Positions 8,811-17,664 of a DNA stretch of 64,000 bases are shown in pieces. Under the pieces are notes generated by a model. It saw only the letters and a list, made by a program, of their open reading frames with translations. It did not search any database and had not been told where the DNA came from. Numbering within the stretch: position 1 is the first letter of the stretch; each line of letters opens with the position of its first letter. Source of the DNA: DYFT01 sp041695085 (lineage in GTDB: Bacteria; Bacteroidota; Ignavibacteria; UBA10030); NCBI GenBank assembly GCA_041695085.1, contig JBGFRO010000037.1:1-64000 (forward strand). The letters are read 5' to 3'. A program made the position numbers and the translations under genes.

Positions 8811-10154
8811 CTATCTCCACGGATGGACTCCCGCTTTGTCGATGAGCGAGTGAATCAACGGCCGTTGTGCCGATGGTGTTATCCCGATCTGAAACGACTT
8901 CGCGATGCGCGAGCGAGCGGCGTCGATAACATCCTCACGATCCGTGAAGAACGTGGCTACGACCTCATGATCCTCAACACGGTCCCCCTCTTTCTTGCGG
9001 AGCAAGATGCCAGCCTTTGGATCGATTCGGTCGTCCACCTTTTGCCTGCCCGCGCCCAGCATGATTCCTGTCAAGCCAAGTTCAAGCGGGTCGAGGGCGG
9101 TGATGAACCCTCCTTCGCCTATTCGAACGTCAATCATGTGTTTGGAGAGAGGATAATTCTCAAGGTTCTCAATCACCCTGATATCTCCACCCTGCATCTC
9201 TACCAATTCGAGAAACTTTCTGTAGGCCGCTCCCGACCGGATTGCATCGCGTGACATCTTCTCTCCCTCTTCGATCGTCGATACTCGTTTCCCCAACATC
9301 AGCATTGCTCCCGCCAGCGCGTGCGTCAGATGCATTACATCTTTTGAAGCATCATCTTCGCCTCTTCGTCCGAGGAGACATTCCACCGACTCTACTACCT
9401 CCAGCCAATTTCCAATACCGATGCCCAAGGGCTGATTCATGTCGGTAAGAAGCGCCACTGTTTCCTTCCCGAAGTGGGTGCCGATCCGGACGAGCGTTTT
9501 GGCAAGTCTCAGCGCCTCCTCCGCTTGTTGCATGAACGCTCCGCGTCCACATTTCACGTCAAGCACCAACGCATCGATCCCCTCCGCCAGCTTCTTGCTC
9601 ATGATGCTTCCCGCTATGAGCGGAATGCACTCTACCGTTCCGGTGACGTCGCGAAGCGCGTACAGTTTCTTGTCGGCAGGCGCGATCTGTTCGGTCTGAC
9701 CGATCATCACGAGTCCGGCTTTCTTCAATACGTGCTTGTATTCCGGGATGGAGAGGTTGGTGCGAAAGCCAGGGATCGATTCAAGCTTGTCAAGCGTGCC
9801 GCCGGTGTGCCCCAGCCCCCGACCGGAAATCATCGGCACCGGCACGCCACACGAAGCGACGATCGGGGCAAGGATGAGCGACACTTTGTCACCGACCCCG
9901 CCGGTAGAATGTTTGTCTACCTTCACGCCGGGGATTTCCGAAAGGTCGAGCACATCACCGGACCGCAGCATGACATCCACAAAGATGAGGGTCTCTTCCT
10001 CGTTCATCTCTTGAAAACAACATGCCATCAGGAAGGCCGACATCTGGTAATCAGGCACGCGTCCCTCAACATAGCCGTTCAAGAGAAAGCGAAACTCGGC
10101 TTCCGTGAGCGCTCCGCCGAAACGCTTCTTGCGTATAAGCTCAACAATGTTCAT
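8811..10154 (-). CDS. Pyrimidine-nucleoside (thymidine) phosphorylase
   Basis: The 447-residue protein shows the full family plan: an N-terminal alpha domain (ALTEAEFRFLLNGYVEGRVPDYQMSAFLMA), the phosphate-binding signature KHSTGGVGDKVSLILAPIVA, SGRGLGHTGGTLDKLE, and a C-terminal domain (GRQKVDDRIDPKAGILL). It splits thymidine or uridine with phosphate to free base and (deoxy)ribose-1-phosphate for pyrimidine salvage. Distinguishing deoA from pdp needs comparison with known proteins. It is the last gene of the minus-strand run pyrE-mscS-nudix-Zn ribbon-phosphorylase, which combines pyrimidine synthesis and salvage. Confidence 0.9.
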   Translation of the reverse strand: MNIVELIRKKRFGGALTEAEFRFLLNGYVEGRVPDYQMSAFLMACCFQEMNEEETLIFVDVMLRSGDVLDLSEIPGVKVDKHSTGGVGDKVSLILAPIVASCGVPVPMISGRGLGHTGGTLDKLESIPGFRTNLSIPEYKHVLKKAGLVMIGQTEQIAPADKKLYALRDVTGTVECIPLIAGSIMSKKLAEGIDALVLDVKCGRGAFMQQAEEALRLAKTLVRIGTHFGKETVALLTDMNQPLGIGIGNWLEVVESVECLLGRRGEDDASKDVMHLTHALAGAMLMLGKRVSTIEEGEKMSRDAIRSGAAYRKFLELVEMQGGDIRVIENLENYPLSKHMIDVRIGEGGFITALDPLELGLTGIMLGAGRQKVDDRIDPKAGILLRKKEGDRVEDHEVVATFFTDREDVIDAARSRIAKSFQIGITPSAQRPLIHSLIDKAGVHPWR

Positions 10155-10212
10155 CGGAGATGGGTTGATTCAGGTTGGAGTGATTTCAGAAGGCACGCGG
10201 AAAGAGTTCACC

Positions 10213-10404
10213 TCACGATTCAACTTTCACGGTGAACTCCCGCCCGCATCGGTTGCATTTGCACTCGATCGTTACCCAGTTGTTCCGTTCGTAATAGCTC
10301 AGCTCCGCCAGCTCCCCCTCGCAGGTGCTGATAAGGCATCGTTTCAGATCGATGCGATACGTTCGGTTCGCAGCGGGCTCGAAAGATGTATTATCGGTGC
10401 TCAT
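10213..10404 (-). CDS. Small cysteine-rich (zinc-ribbon-like) protein
   Basis: A 63-residue protein with five cysteines: C23 and C28, then C48-x-C50-x2-C53 followed by Gly, as in a zinc knuckle (ECKCNRCGREFTV). ATG 10404 has an AGGAG site. It sits 26 bases after the Nudix gene and 58 before the phosphorylase, all in one direction. Function is unknown; a structural zinc site is the simplest reading. Confidence 0.6.
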   Translation of the reverse strand: MSTDNTSFEPAANRTYRIDLKRCLISTCEGELAELSYYERNNWVTIECKCNRCGREFTVKVES

Positions 10405-10430
10405 CTTGGACTCCTGATCTCATTCATCAA

Positions 10431-10976
10431 TCACGGATTCTTTACAACTCGCTCGGCAAGCATGACGCCACAAATCGTCTTGGCATCGACGATCTCGCTC
10501 GATAGAATCATCCGCAGCGCCGAATCAAACGGCATCCGCACAAGCTCGATGTCTTCTTCCCCCTCCTCAAGTTTCTGACCAGTTGAGGAGTGTCGTACAT
10601 TCATGGCAAGAAAGAGATGGAGCCGCTCATTGCAGAAGCCGGGCGTTGTATAGATCGAAGTGAGTGGCTTCCAACGATCGGCAACGTATCCGGTCTCTTC
10701 CTCCAGCTCTCGTTGGGCACAGAGCAGAGGGTCTTCACCGTCATCAAGTTTTCCAGCGGGGAGTTCAAGCAACTCCTTTTTCACGGGGTGACGATAATGG
10801 CGAATCAGCAGCAGGTCGCCGTTCTCGAACACCGGTATCGCCACCGCTCCACCAGGGTGATCGGCAACCTCGCGTAGTCCGCGTCGACCGGAGGGATATT
10901 CAATCTCGTCGACCACAAGGTCGAACACCCTTCCCGTGTAGCGGCGTTCGCTATGAAGGATTTTGGGGAGGGCCAT
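10431..10976 (-). CDS. Nudix hydrolase, ADP-ribose pyrophosphatase type
   Basis: A 181-residue protein with a complete Nudix box, GKLDDGEDPLLCAQRELEEETGY (G-x5-E-x7-REU-x-EE-x-GU), preceded by DHPGGAVAIPVFENGDLLLIRHYRHP, the arrangement of ADP-sugar pyrophosphatases. It likely cleaves ADP-ribose to AMP and ribose-5-phosphate. The start overlaps the end of mscS by 26 bases, which points to translational coupling. Confidence 0.87.
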   Translation of the reverse strand: MALPKILHSERRYTGRVFDLVVDEIEYPSGRRGLREVADHPGGAVAIPVFENGDLLLIRHYRHPVKKELLELPAGKLDDGEDPLLCAQRELEEETGYVADRWKPLTSIYTTPGFCNERLHLFLAMNVRHSSTGQKLEEGEEDIELVRMPFDSALRMILSSEIVDAKTICGVMLAERVVKNP

Positions 10977-12057
10977 GAGGTACGGTGAGGAGGTGCACGA
11001 CGCGTTGCGGGAAGGGGATCTGTATCCCTTCCTTCAAGAAGGTCTCGTAGATCTGTTCACGCAGTTTCGTCTCGATGAGGAATTTCTTCCGGTAATCATC
11101 TGTGCGGGCGATGAGGCGGAGATTGATGGAAGAATCGGCCAGCGCAACGGTGAATACCTCGGGGGCAGGATCGGCAAGGATATCGGCATGGCTCTTTGCA
11201 AGATCAAGCATGATCTTTTTGGCGTCGTCGAGACGTGTGCCGTATGCAACGCCCACATCTACCATCACGCGGATCACCTGTTCTGGATAAGAGTAATTGA
11301 CGATGCGTCCTTTCGTTAACTCTGCGTTCGGTAAAATGATGAGATTGTTGTCAAAATCGAGGATCTTGGTGCTCCGGACGCCGATTTCGTAGACATCCCC
11401 CGTGTCGCCGTTTGGAAGTTGAATCCGATCACCGACGCGAAAGGGACGATCGATCATAATGACGAAGCCCGCGATCATGTTTGCGATCGTGTCCTGAGCG
11501 GCAAGGGCGATGGCAAGCGATCCCACGCCGAGCGATACCACGAGACTACTGACGTCCTGACCGAAGTGGTCGAGAATAATGATGACCGCAAGGAGTGCGA
11601 TGACGATGTTGATGAGGCGGTTGATCAGCGGAAGGAGGGCTTCATTGAATTTAGAGTCTGTCCGTCGCGCATGCCGTTCCATCGCGTATTTGACCGATGT
11701 ATCAGCAATACGAATCAAGACGATCGTTACGACGATTACAAAGCAGACGAAGATGATCCCTTGTGCGTATCCGAGGAATTGTCGGGCCATCACGTCGGTC
11801 TCCCGCGTCGCTTTGATGAGCTCTTCCGATGCGAGATACGCCCCGACCACCACGGCGATCCATTTGATCTTGTCGAGGATGATATTCAGAATCAGATCAT
11901 CCAATTCGCTTGCGGTGCGGGCGATGATCTTGCGACCCACCGTGCCGAGCAGGCGTTTAACGATCCAGCCGCTCACCAGCGAAAGCAGAACAAGCAGGCC
12001 CGCCACCAGCAGGTGATACAGCAAGTCATTATTCACGTATGTTCGGAGCTGTTCCAT
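10951..12057 (-). CDS. mscS: Small-conductance mechanosensitive channel, MscS family
   Basis: From ATG 12057 the protein has 368 residues. Transmembrane helices occupy about residues 10-160, followed by the pore helix with alternating Gly/Ala (SLGVGSLAIALAAQDTIANMIAGF), the beta domain (RPFRVGDRIQLPNGDTGDVYEIGVRSTKILDFDNNLIILPNAELTKGRIVNYS) and the alpha/beta C-terminal vestibule. It releases solutes from the cytoplasm on hypo-osmotic shock. An alternative start is TTG 12081, which overlaps the TGA stop of pyrE; the open frame to 12138 lies inside pyrE and is unlikely. Confidence 0.88.
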   Translation of the reverse strand: MEQLRTYVNNDLLYHLLVAGLLVLLSLVSGWIVKRLLGTVGRKIIARTASELDDLILNIILDKIKWIAVVVGAYLASEELIKATRETDVMARQFLGYAQGIIFVCFVIVVTIVLIRIADTSVKYAMERHARRTDSKFNEALLPLINRLINIVIALLAVIIILDHFGQDVSSLVVSLGVGSLAIALAAQDTIANMIAGFVIMIDRPFRVGDRIQLPNGDTGDVYEIGVRSTKILDFDNNLIILPNAELTKGRIVNYSYPEQVIRVMVDVGVAYGTRLDDAKKIMLDLAKSHADILADPAPEVFTVALADSSINLRLIARTDDYRKKFLIETKLREQIYETFLKEGIQIPFPQRVVHLLTVPHGPPQNPS

Positions 12058-12077
12058 GAGAGGAGTGCTGGTGATGT

Positions 12078-12659
12078 TCAATAATTCCCCCGACTTCCCG
12101 GCTTGACCGCGATGCTCCCCGACTGGCACATCGGGCATTCCGAAGGCTGATACGTGACGACGTCCATCTGGAGCACGGAAAAATGTTTAGTTTCGAACTT
12201 GATCTTACCGTTTGTCCGATCGACGATGTATCCGACGCCGGCGAGTCTCGCGTTCGCTTTCTTCACCAGTTCCACCACGTCGAAGACAGACCCGCCCGTC
12301 GTCACAACGTCTTCCACGATCAAGACCCGCTCGCCGGGATGAAGCTCGAACCCGCGCCGCAGTTCCATCACGCCGTCTTTGCGTTCCGCAAACAGCGTTC
12401 GCGCCCCCAACATGCGACCAACCTCCGTTCCGACGACGATGCCGCCGATGGCCGGTGAGATGACCACTTCGACATCGGCGTACTCAAAGTGCTTTGCAAT
12501 TTCTCCGGCAAAGAGGTGAAGGTATTTCGGATACTGAAGAACGCGTGCGCACTGAAAGTACTGCGGACTGTGCAAGCCCGACGTAAGCTGGAAGTGTCCT
12601 TCGAGAAGAGCCTTTGTTTCGCGAAAGATGTCCAGAACCTGGTCTTTTGGGAGTTTCAT
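12078..12659 (-). CDS. pyrE: Orotate phosphoribosyltransferase
   Basis: The 193-residue protein carries the PRPP-binding motif VLIVEDVVTTGGSVFDVV and the N-terminal signature GHFQLTSGLHSPQYFQCARVLQYP. It transfers the phosphoribosyl group from PRPP to orotate in de novo UMP synthesis. A C-terminal CPMCQSG segment adds a possible CxxC site, a feature of some longer PyrE forms. It heads the run that ends with the pyrimidine phosphorylase. Confidence 0.93.
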   Translation of the reverse strand: MKLPKDQVLDIFRETKALLEGHFQLTSGLHSPQYFQCARVLQYPKYLHLFAGEIAKHFEYADVEVVISPAIGGIVVGTEVGRMLGARTLFAERKDGVMELRRGFELHPGERVLIVEDVVTTGGSVFDVVELVKKANARLAGVGYIVDRTNGKIKFETKHFSVLQMDVVTYQPSECPMCQSGSIAVKPGSRGNY

Positions 12660-12820
12660 ACGTGTGGTGGAGACAAGTGGATGAAAAGGCGCGGGAACAA
12701 GGGAGCACTCTATCCTTCAAGATCCGTCCTTATCATTCAGCGCCCCGACAGGCGCTCCGAAGATACCAAGAAGTGAGACGAGTAGCAACGCAGTACTCGG
12801 TAGGAAGCCTGACGGTCGAA

Positions 12821-13138
12821 TTACTCCTCAAGCTCATCCAGCGCTTCCTGCATCTCGCTGCGCGCGTGGTGGTCACCTTGTTGTGCCGCGACGCCTATCC
12901 CGCGTCGAAACATATCGACGGCTTTCTCGCGCTCGCCGATACGTTGATACAGGTAGCCCAATTGTTGAAAGGCGGGAACATACAGCGGATTGCGCTCCAA
13001 TACTTCGAGCAACAGTTGGATCGCCCGGTTGGTATCCGATAAACCGGCATACTCGAGAGCAAGCGCATAGCGCGAGAAGCTGTCATTTGGGTCGCGCTCA
13101 AGGAGAGCGTGCAGTTTAGCGATGCGCTCTTTCCTCAT
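12821..13138 (-). CDS. Small TPR-repeat protein
   Basis: ATG 13138 overlaps the TGA stop of the dehydratase gene (ATGA), indicating translational coupling; the longer frame to 13357 is a shadow. The 105 residues hold about two and a half tetratricopeptide repeats (DSFSRYALALEYAGLSDTNRAIQLLLEVLERNP; VPAFQQLGYLYQRIGEREKAVDMFRRGI). TPRs mediate protein-protein contacts; the partner is unknown. Confidence 0.8.
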   Translation of the reverse strand: MRKERIAKLHALLERDPNDSFSRYALALEYAGLSDTNRAIQLLLEVLERNPLYVPAFQQLGYLYQRIGEREKAVDMFRRGIGVAAQQGDHHARSEMQEALDELEE

Positions 13139-13416
13139 AACGAATCGATTTGTTGAGCGAGAGCGAAATCGTACTCCGTCAAGCCCCCCGCGCTGTGGGT
13201 GGAGAGGGTGAGCGTGACTGTATTCCAGCGGATGTCGATATCGGGGTGGTGGTCGAGTTTCTCGGCGAGGAGCGCTACCGAGGTGACGAAGGCTATGGCG
13301 TGCACAAAGTCTTGTAGCTTCACCGTTTTCCGAATTTCCTTTCCCTCGCGAGCCCATCCCCGTAAGGCCGCAAGCCGCGTGGTAATTTCTTCTTCGGTCA
13401 ATAATTTGCGCGTCAT
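13135..13416 (-). CDS. phhB: Pterin-4a-carbinolamine dehydratase
   Basis: The 93-residue size and the signature EKLDHHPDIDIRWNTVTLTLSTHSAGGLTEYD fit the PCD/DCoH family; the paired histidines of DHHP form the active site. The enzyme dehydrates 4a-hydroxytetrahydropterin to regenerate the cofactor of aromatic amino acid hydroxylases; in many bacteria its exact role is uncertain. No hydroxylase is adjacent. It lies 9 bases after def and overlaps the TPR gene. Confidence 0.9.
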   Translation of the reverse strand: MTRKLLTEEEITTRLAALRGWAREGKEIRKTVKLQDFVHAIAFVTSVALLAEKLDHHPDIDIRWNTVTLTLSTHSAGGLTEYDFALAQQIDSL

Positions 13417-13425
13417 CGTGTCCTC

Positions 13426-13947
13426 CTATAATCGTGCAGCATTTTCCTGGATCATCTTTTCATATTCACTGCGGAGAATAATGTGTTTCGAGTCGATAGC
13501 CCGATCGATGGCGAGGATGCCGTTGAGGTGATCGATTTCATGCTGGAGTAGCTCCGCGAGCGATCCTGCTGCTTTGAGCGTTTCTCTTTTTCCCGACTCA
13601 TTCTGGAACGACACTTCGATGGAATAGTGACGTTCCAGGAAAACAAGGAGGTCGGGAAAGGAGAAGCAATCGTCCCACAGACGAAATTTCTTTCTACCGC
13701 TTTTCGTGATGGTGGGGTTGATCAGCGGTCCCGTCCATTCGAAATCGATGTAGATTATACGTAGGGGGACGCCGATTTGAGGTGCTGCGATGCCGCGCCC
13801 AAAGCCACGTTTCTTGCGGAATTCGGCAAGCGTATCTCGAAGGTCGGCAACCGTTTTTCGAACGATCGGGTCGTTGGAGGACCTCACCGGCTTGCATTGC
13901 GTGCGCAGAACCGGATTGCCAAGAAGTGCTATCTCTTGAACGGCCAT
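13426..13947 (-). CDS. def: Peptide deformylase with variant motif 2
   Basis: From ATG 13947 the protein has 173 residues. Motif 1 (GRGIAAPQIG) and motif 3 (LQHEIDHLNG, the metal-binding HExxH) are intact. Motif 2 reads DDCFSFP where most deformylases have EGCLSxP; the metal-ligand Cys is kept but the preceding Glu-Gly and the Leu are changed. The enzyme removes the formyl group from nascent proteins. The changes may mark a divergent, specialised paralogue rather than the main housekeeping copy; no formyltransferase gene is adjacent. Confidence 0.87.
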   Translation of the reverse strand: MAVQEIALLGNPVLRTQCKPVRSSNDPIVRKTVADLRDTLAEFRKKRGFGRGIAAPQIGVPLRIIYIDFEWTGPLINPTITKSGRKKFRLWDDCFSFPDLLVFLERHYSIEVSFQNESGKRETLKAAGSLAELLQHEIDHLNGILAIDRAIDSKHIILRSEYEKMIQENAARL

Positions 13948-14002
13948 AGTGAAGGCAAATATAGGAATCACAAATGGGGGATGCAATTAACGAGTACCGC
14001 CT

Positions 14003-14066
14003 TGATTCCGACATCCTCCCGCTTGCTCCACTTAAGTTCTCACGACTCTCTAAATCGGATTTGAGG
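14003..14066 (-). repeat. Intergenic repeat family, copy B (64-bp internally deleted form)
   Basis: On the minus strand this reads CCTCAAATCCGATTTAGAGA... through GGGAGGATGTCGGAATCA. Compared with copies A and C it consists of the first ~55 bases joined directly to the last ~10. In the full copies these points lie in two near-identical 11-mers, GATTTCGACAT and GATTCCGACAT (as read on the plus strand here), so B looks like a deletion by recombination between short direct repeats. The murI stop codon lies inside it. Confidence 0.75.
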
Positions 14067-14889
14067 TACCGGCGACCTCGAACGAAACCCGTTGGACTCG
14101 TCCAAGTTTTTGACCAAGGAACCGCTCGCCAAGCTCCATGAACTTATCCGGCACATCGCTCACGAAAAACTGAAGACGCGGCTTCTGCGTGCTCATGTTG
14201 CTCAAGCCCTTCTCGTCCAGCAACTTCTTGACCGCCAAGGCAGTTGCCTCACCGGAATCGATCAATGTTACACTTTGATGGAGAACATCGCCGATCACGC
14301 CCCGCAATAACGGATAGTGCGTGCATCCAAGGACGAGCGTGTCGATTTTCTCGAGTGTGAGCGGAAAGAGATATTCCTTGGCGATCAGCTCCGTAGCTTT
14401 GTGGGACGTCCATCCTTCCTCTGCCAGCGGGACGAAAAGAGGACAAGCCCTGCCGAAGACCTGAATCGTTGGATCGAGTTGGCGGATTGCGTGCGTGTAC
14501 GCGCTGCTCTTGATCGTACCTTGCGTCCCAATCACACCGATTCTTTTTCTTGAGGTCGACTTCACTGCGGCTTCCGCGCCCGGTAGAATGACGCCCATCA
14601 CGGGTACTCTGGCGCGTTTCTGAACCACATCGAGTGCCATAGCCGAGACGGTGTTGCAAGCAATAACGATGGCTTTCACGTCGTAGCGGAGCAAAACGTC
14701 GGTATCCTGTGCAGCGTACTCGCGCACGACTTGAGCCGATTTGGGACCGTACGGGACGCGCGCGGTGTCCCCGAAGTACACCACGTTTTCGTGTGGGAGA
14801 TGATGAAGGAGCGCGCGCACCACGGTCAATCCGCCAATGCCAGAATCGAATACTCCGATGGGTCGTGAGGTAGTCGCTGAGGTGTTCAC
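14050..14889 (-). CDS. murI: Glutamate racemase
   Basis: The 279-residue protein has the catalytic cysteine pair, C78 in IACNTVSA and C189 in LGCTHYPLL, plus the N-terminal GVFDSGIGGLTV. It interconverts L- and D-glutamate for peptidoglycan synthesis. Its last residues (TSNPI) and stop codon are encoded by repeat copy B, so the native C-terminus has probably been replaced by a few repeat-derived residues. It starts 36 bases after glnD ends. Confidence 0.93.
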   Translation of the reverse strand: MNTSATTSRPIGVFDSGIGGLTVVRALLHHLPHENVVYFGDTARVPYGPKSAQVVREYAAQDTDVLLRYDVKAIVIACNTVSAMALDVVQKRARVPVMGVILPGAEAAVKSTSRKRIGVIGTQGTIKSSAYTHAIRQLDPTIQVFGRACPLFVPLAEEGWTSHKATELIAKEYLFPLTLEKIDTLVLGCTHYPLLRGVIGDVLHQSVTLIDSGEATALAVKKLLDEKGLSNMSTQKPRLQFFVSDVPDKFMELGERFLGQKLGRVQRVSFEVAGTSNPI

Positions 14890-14925
14890 GTCAATATCTT
14901 TCGCGTGCCGGATGCCTGTTCCGCT

Positions 14926-17547
14926 TCACTTCTGCACCACGAGTTCCGAGCGGGTGAGGTCTGCGATCGTTTTCAGAATTTCCTGCTTGATGTAGGCTCG
15001 CCTCTCCGGGTCGTCAATCTTGGAGCCGGTCCGATCGGTCACGTAAAAGGAGTCGACAATACCGTCCACCCGCGTAGCAATCTTTGCAAACGAGATATTG
15101 AGACCAAGCTTGGAGATGGTTTCTGTAACCTTATAGAGAAAGCCGAGCATATCCGGTGCGTACACGTCGATGATGGTGTACTTCGGATGTTCTTCGAATT
15201 CCACGTCGATTCGAATGTTCGGATTCTGCGATGCCGCACGTCGTCGCCACTTCATGCGGTGACGATGGAGGAGATGTTCGATGTCGGTTGCGCCGCTCAG
15301 AACATCGACCAATTCAGCCTGAATCTTTTCTTCCTGCTCCCGTGTCAGCGCGGTTTTCGTGAGGAAGTCGGTGACGCGGAACTTGTCGATGATGACGCCA
15401 TCGGTGCGTGTAAAGATCTGCGCATCGAAGATGTTCGCGTCGTTCGCCGTCAGCACGCCGCAGAACTTCGACAGTGCGAACGGGGCATCCTGACCCAGAA
15501 TCGTAATCTCCGTGTAGTTCACCTTCTGCACGAAGAGGGCCGCGACAACGTTCCCATCCCCGATTCTTCGGATGTGCTCGGCAATCTCCGCTTGGCTGAA
15601 TGTGGCAAGATAGGAGGGGCTTTCGAATCCTTGTAGGTGATCGCGCGCAGCAGCTTCCGGTATCGAGACGGAGAGAGATTTGACCAGCTCTTGCACCCGT
15701 CGCGCATGAAGTTGCCGCTCACGCTCCTCATACTCCTTCGGGGTTTGACGCTCCTCGAGGAGCGAGCGCGTTCTTTTATAAAGCTCAAACAACAGCATTC
15801 CCTTCCAGTCGGTCCATACGTTCTTGTTGACCGCGTTCAAGTCCGCGTAGGTCAAGAGATAGAGATAATCGAGCTGAACGGGTCGTTCAAAGTGAGAAGC
15901 GAAGTCGACGATCGTCTGCGGGTCGCTCAGGTTCCTTCGGAACGCCACTTGTTCCATCAGCAGGTGGTGGTAGACAAGGAATTGAACATCCTTCAGCACA
16001 TCTTCATAATGCAGTCTGCGCAGGATCGTCCCTGCCATCTCCATGCCGATTACTTCGTGGTCGCCGATGCGTTTCGGCTTCGCGATGTCGTGCAAAAGGC
16101 AGGCGAGGTAGAGCGTATCTCGTCGGGGAAGAGATCGAAAGACTTCACCGAAGCTATTGGCAGCCATCCTAAGTTGTTCAATACCAGCGAGAACCATCAG
16201 CGTATGTTCGTCCGCAGTATAGTAGTGATAAATGTTATGCTGGAAGAAGGCCACGAGCCCCTTCCATTCCGGAATCCATCGCCCAAGGAGGCCAAGCTCG
16301 TTCATCATCCGGAGCGTTTCGCTCACTCCTGCCGGTCGATTCAAGAGTTCGCGCAGGAGAGCGGTTTCGGTTTTGGAGCGCAGAGGACGCGCACGTGCAG
16401 CAAGTTGCAACAGGGCATCTTCTACCTCCCGTGAAAAGGGGAGTTGACGGTCGATGCTCAGGAGGAACGACATCAGTGCGTCGGTGTTTGTAAGCTTCTT
16501 TCGTTTCCGTGTGAGAGCAAGATGACGCCGGCGCATGACAAACGGCTCAGTCAATGCTTCGTGTGGAGCCGCGGGGTTGAGGGGGTTTAATCGTTCCGCT
16601 TCGTTTTTAAGGATTCTGCTCGTGAGCTGTGCGATGGCACGTGAGGCAACGTAGTATTCGTGCATGAATCGTTCGACACGAGTGCGGGTCGATGTCGGAC
16701 GATAGTTGAGTGCCTCCGCTACCTGTCGTTGAAAGGTAAACTCCAGCGAATCGTGGAGGGATGAAGCTTGAAGATGCATCTCATTCCGCACTCGCAGAAG
16801 CGCGTCGAATGCTACCCGAGTCTGTTTCAACGCCCGCGCATTGAATTGTTTTCGAAGGAACGTACAGCCCAACAATGCAGTCACCGCTGTAGCAGTTGGA
16901 CCCAGGCGTAGTTTCAATCGTCCCGTTCCCAGGAACAGCCAGAGGAGCGTGTGAAGATCGCGCAATCCTCCGGCGCTGTTCTTGATGTTTGGTTCAAGAA
17001 GTTTTGTCGAAGTGCCGTATTTGCGGTGACGCAGTTCGACACTGGTGAGGAGTTGGCGGATGAAGGCGGCGCGGTCGTAAGAGGCGATACGTTCTCTCAT
17101 CCGACTTCGAAGGAGAGCGAAGGTTGACGCGTTACCGCAGATGAACCGCGCTTCGAGCAGAGAGTTCCATGAGTCGGCGTCGGTGGCGGCGAGATCGAGG
17201 CATTCGTCGATTGTCCGGAAGCTGTGGCCGATGTCCAGACCATAGTCGAGCAAGCGGTGCAGGAGTTCGTGGACAACCGGTGCGGTGACTTCCTTTTCAC
17301 TCTCCTCGCGGATCAGGAACATGATGTCGATATCGGAGGCGAAACAAAGCTCTTTCCGACCGTATCCTCCCACCGCAACGAGCGCGATGCGCTGTCGGGA
17401 CGGAACTTCCAGTTCCCTTAAGAGTCGTTGAAGAAGATTGTCGAGGCGGCGAGTGAGCCGCAGAGCAATCCGCAAACCGCCTGAACCTGAGCGATGGAGC
17501 TTTACAATGGCATCAAGTTCTTGGCGGAAGCGTTCTTTGTTTGTCAT
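14926..17547 (-). CDS. glnD: [Protein-PII] uridylyltransferase / uridylyl-removing enzyme
   Basis: From ATG 17547 the protein has 873 residues, typical of GlnD. Domains in order: nucleotidyltransferase (VGGYGRKELCFASDIDIMFLI), GlnD-specific helical linker, HD phosphohydrolase (LLHDIAKPKRIGDHEVIG), and two ACT domains (VLTANDANIFDAQIFTR; DMLGFLYKVTETISKLGLNIS) that sense glutamine. The enzyme adds UMP to PII proteins when nitrogen is short and removes it when glutamine is plentiful. No glnB or glnA is in the window. Confidence 0.92.
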   Translation of the reverse strand: MTNKERFRQELDAIVKLHRSGSGGLRIALRLTRRLDNLLQRLLRELEVPSRQRIALVAVGGYGRKELCFASDIDIMFLIREESEKEVTAPVVHELLHRLLDYGLDIGHSFRTIDECLDLAATDADSWNSLLEARFICGNASTFALLRSRMRERIASYDRAAFIRQLLTSVELRHRKYGTSTKLLEPNIKNSAGGLRDLHTLLWLFLGTGRLKLRLGPTATAVTALLGCTFLRKQFNARALKQTRVAFDALLRVRNEMHLQASSLHDSLEFTFQRQVAEALNYRPTSTRTRVERFMHEYYVASRAIAQLTSRILKNEAERLNPLNPAAPHEALTEPFVMRRRHLALTRKRKKLTNTDALMSFLLSIDRQLPFSREVEDALLQLAARARPLRSKTETALLRELLNRPAGVSETLRMMNELGLLGRWIPEWKGLVAFFQHNIYHYYTADEHTLMVLAGIEQLRMAANSFGEVFRSLPRRDTLYLACLLHDIAKPKRIGDHEVIGMEMAGTILRRLHYEDVLKDVQFLVYHHLLMEQVAFRRNLSDPQTIVDFASHFERPVQLDYLYLLTYADLNAVNKNVWTDWKGMLLFELYKRTRSLLEERQTPKEYEERERQLHARRVQELVKSLSVSIPEAAARDHLQGFESPSYLATFSQAEIAEHIRRIGDGNVVAALFVQKVNYTEITILGQDAPFALSKFCGVLTANDANIFDAQIFTRTDGVIIDKFRVTDFLTKTALTREQEEKIQAELVDVLSGATDIEHLLHRHRMKWRRRAASQNPNIRIDVEFEEHPKYTIIDVYAPDMLGFLYKVTETISKLGLNISFAKIATRVDGIVDSFYVTDRTGSKIDDPERRAYIKQEILKTIADLTRSELVVQK

Positions 17548-17664
17548 ACACTGGCATACACTGGGCCGACGTTCTGAGAACCAAGTGGTGTGGCTCAATA
17601 TACGCAATCCGTTGTTGGATTGGAAGTCCGCCGCATTCCGTTTTCCTGAGAATCACAGTGGGTC

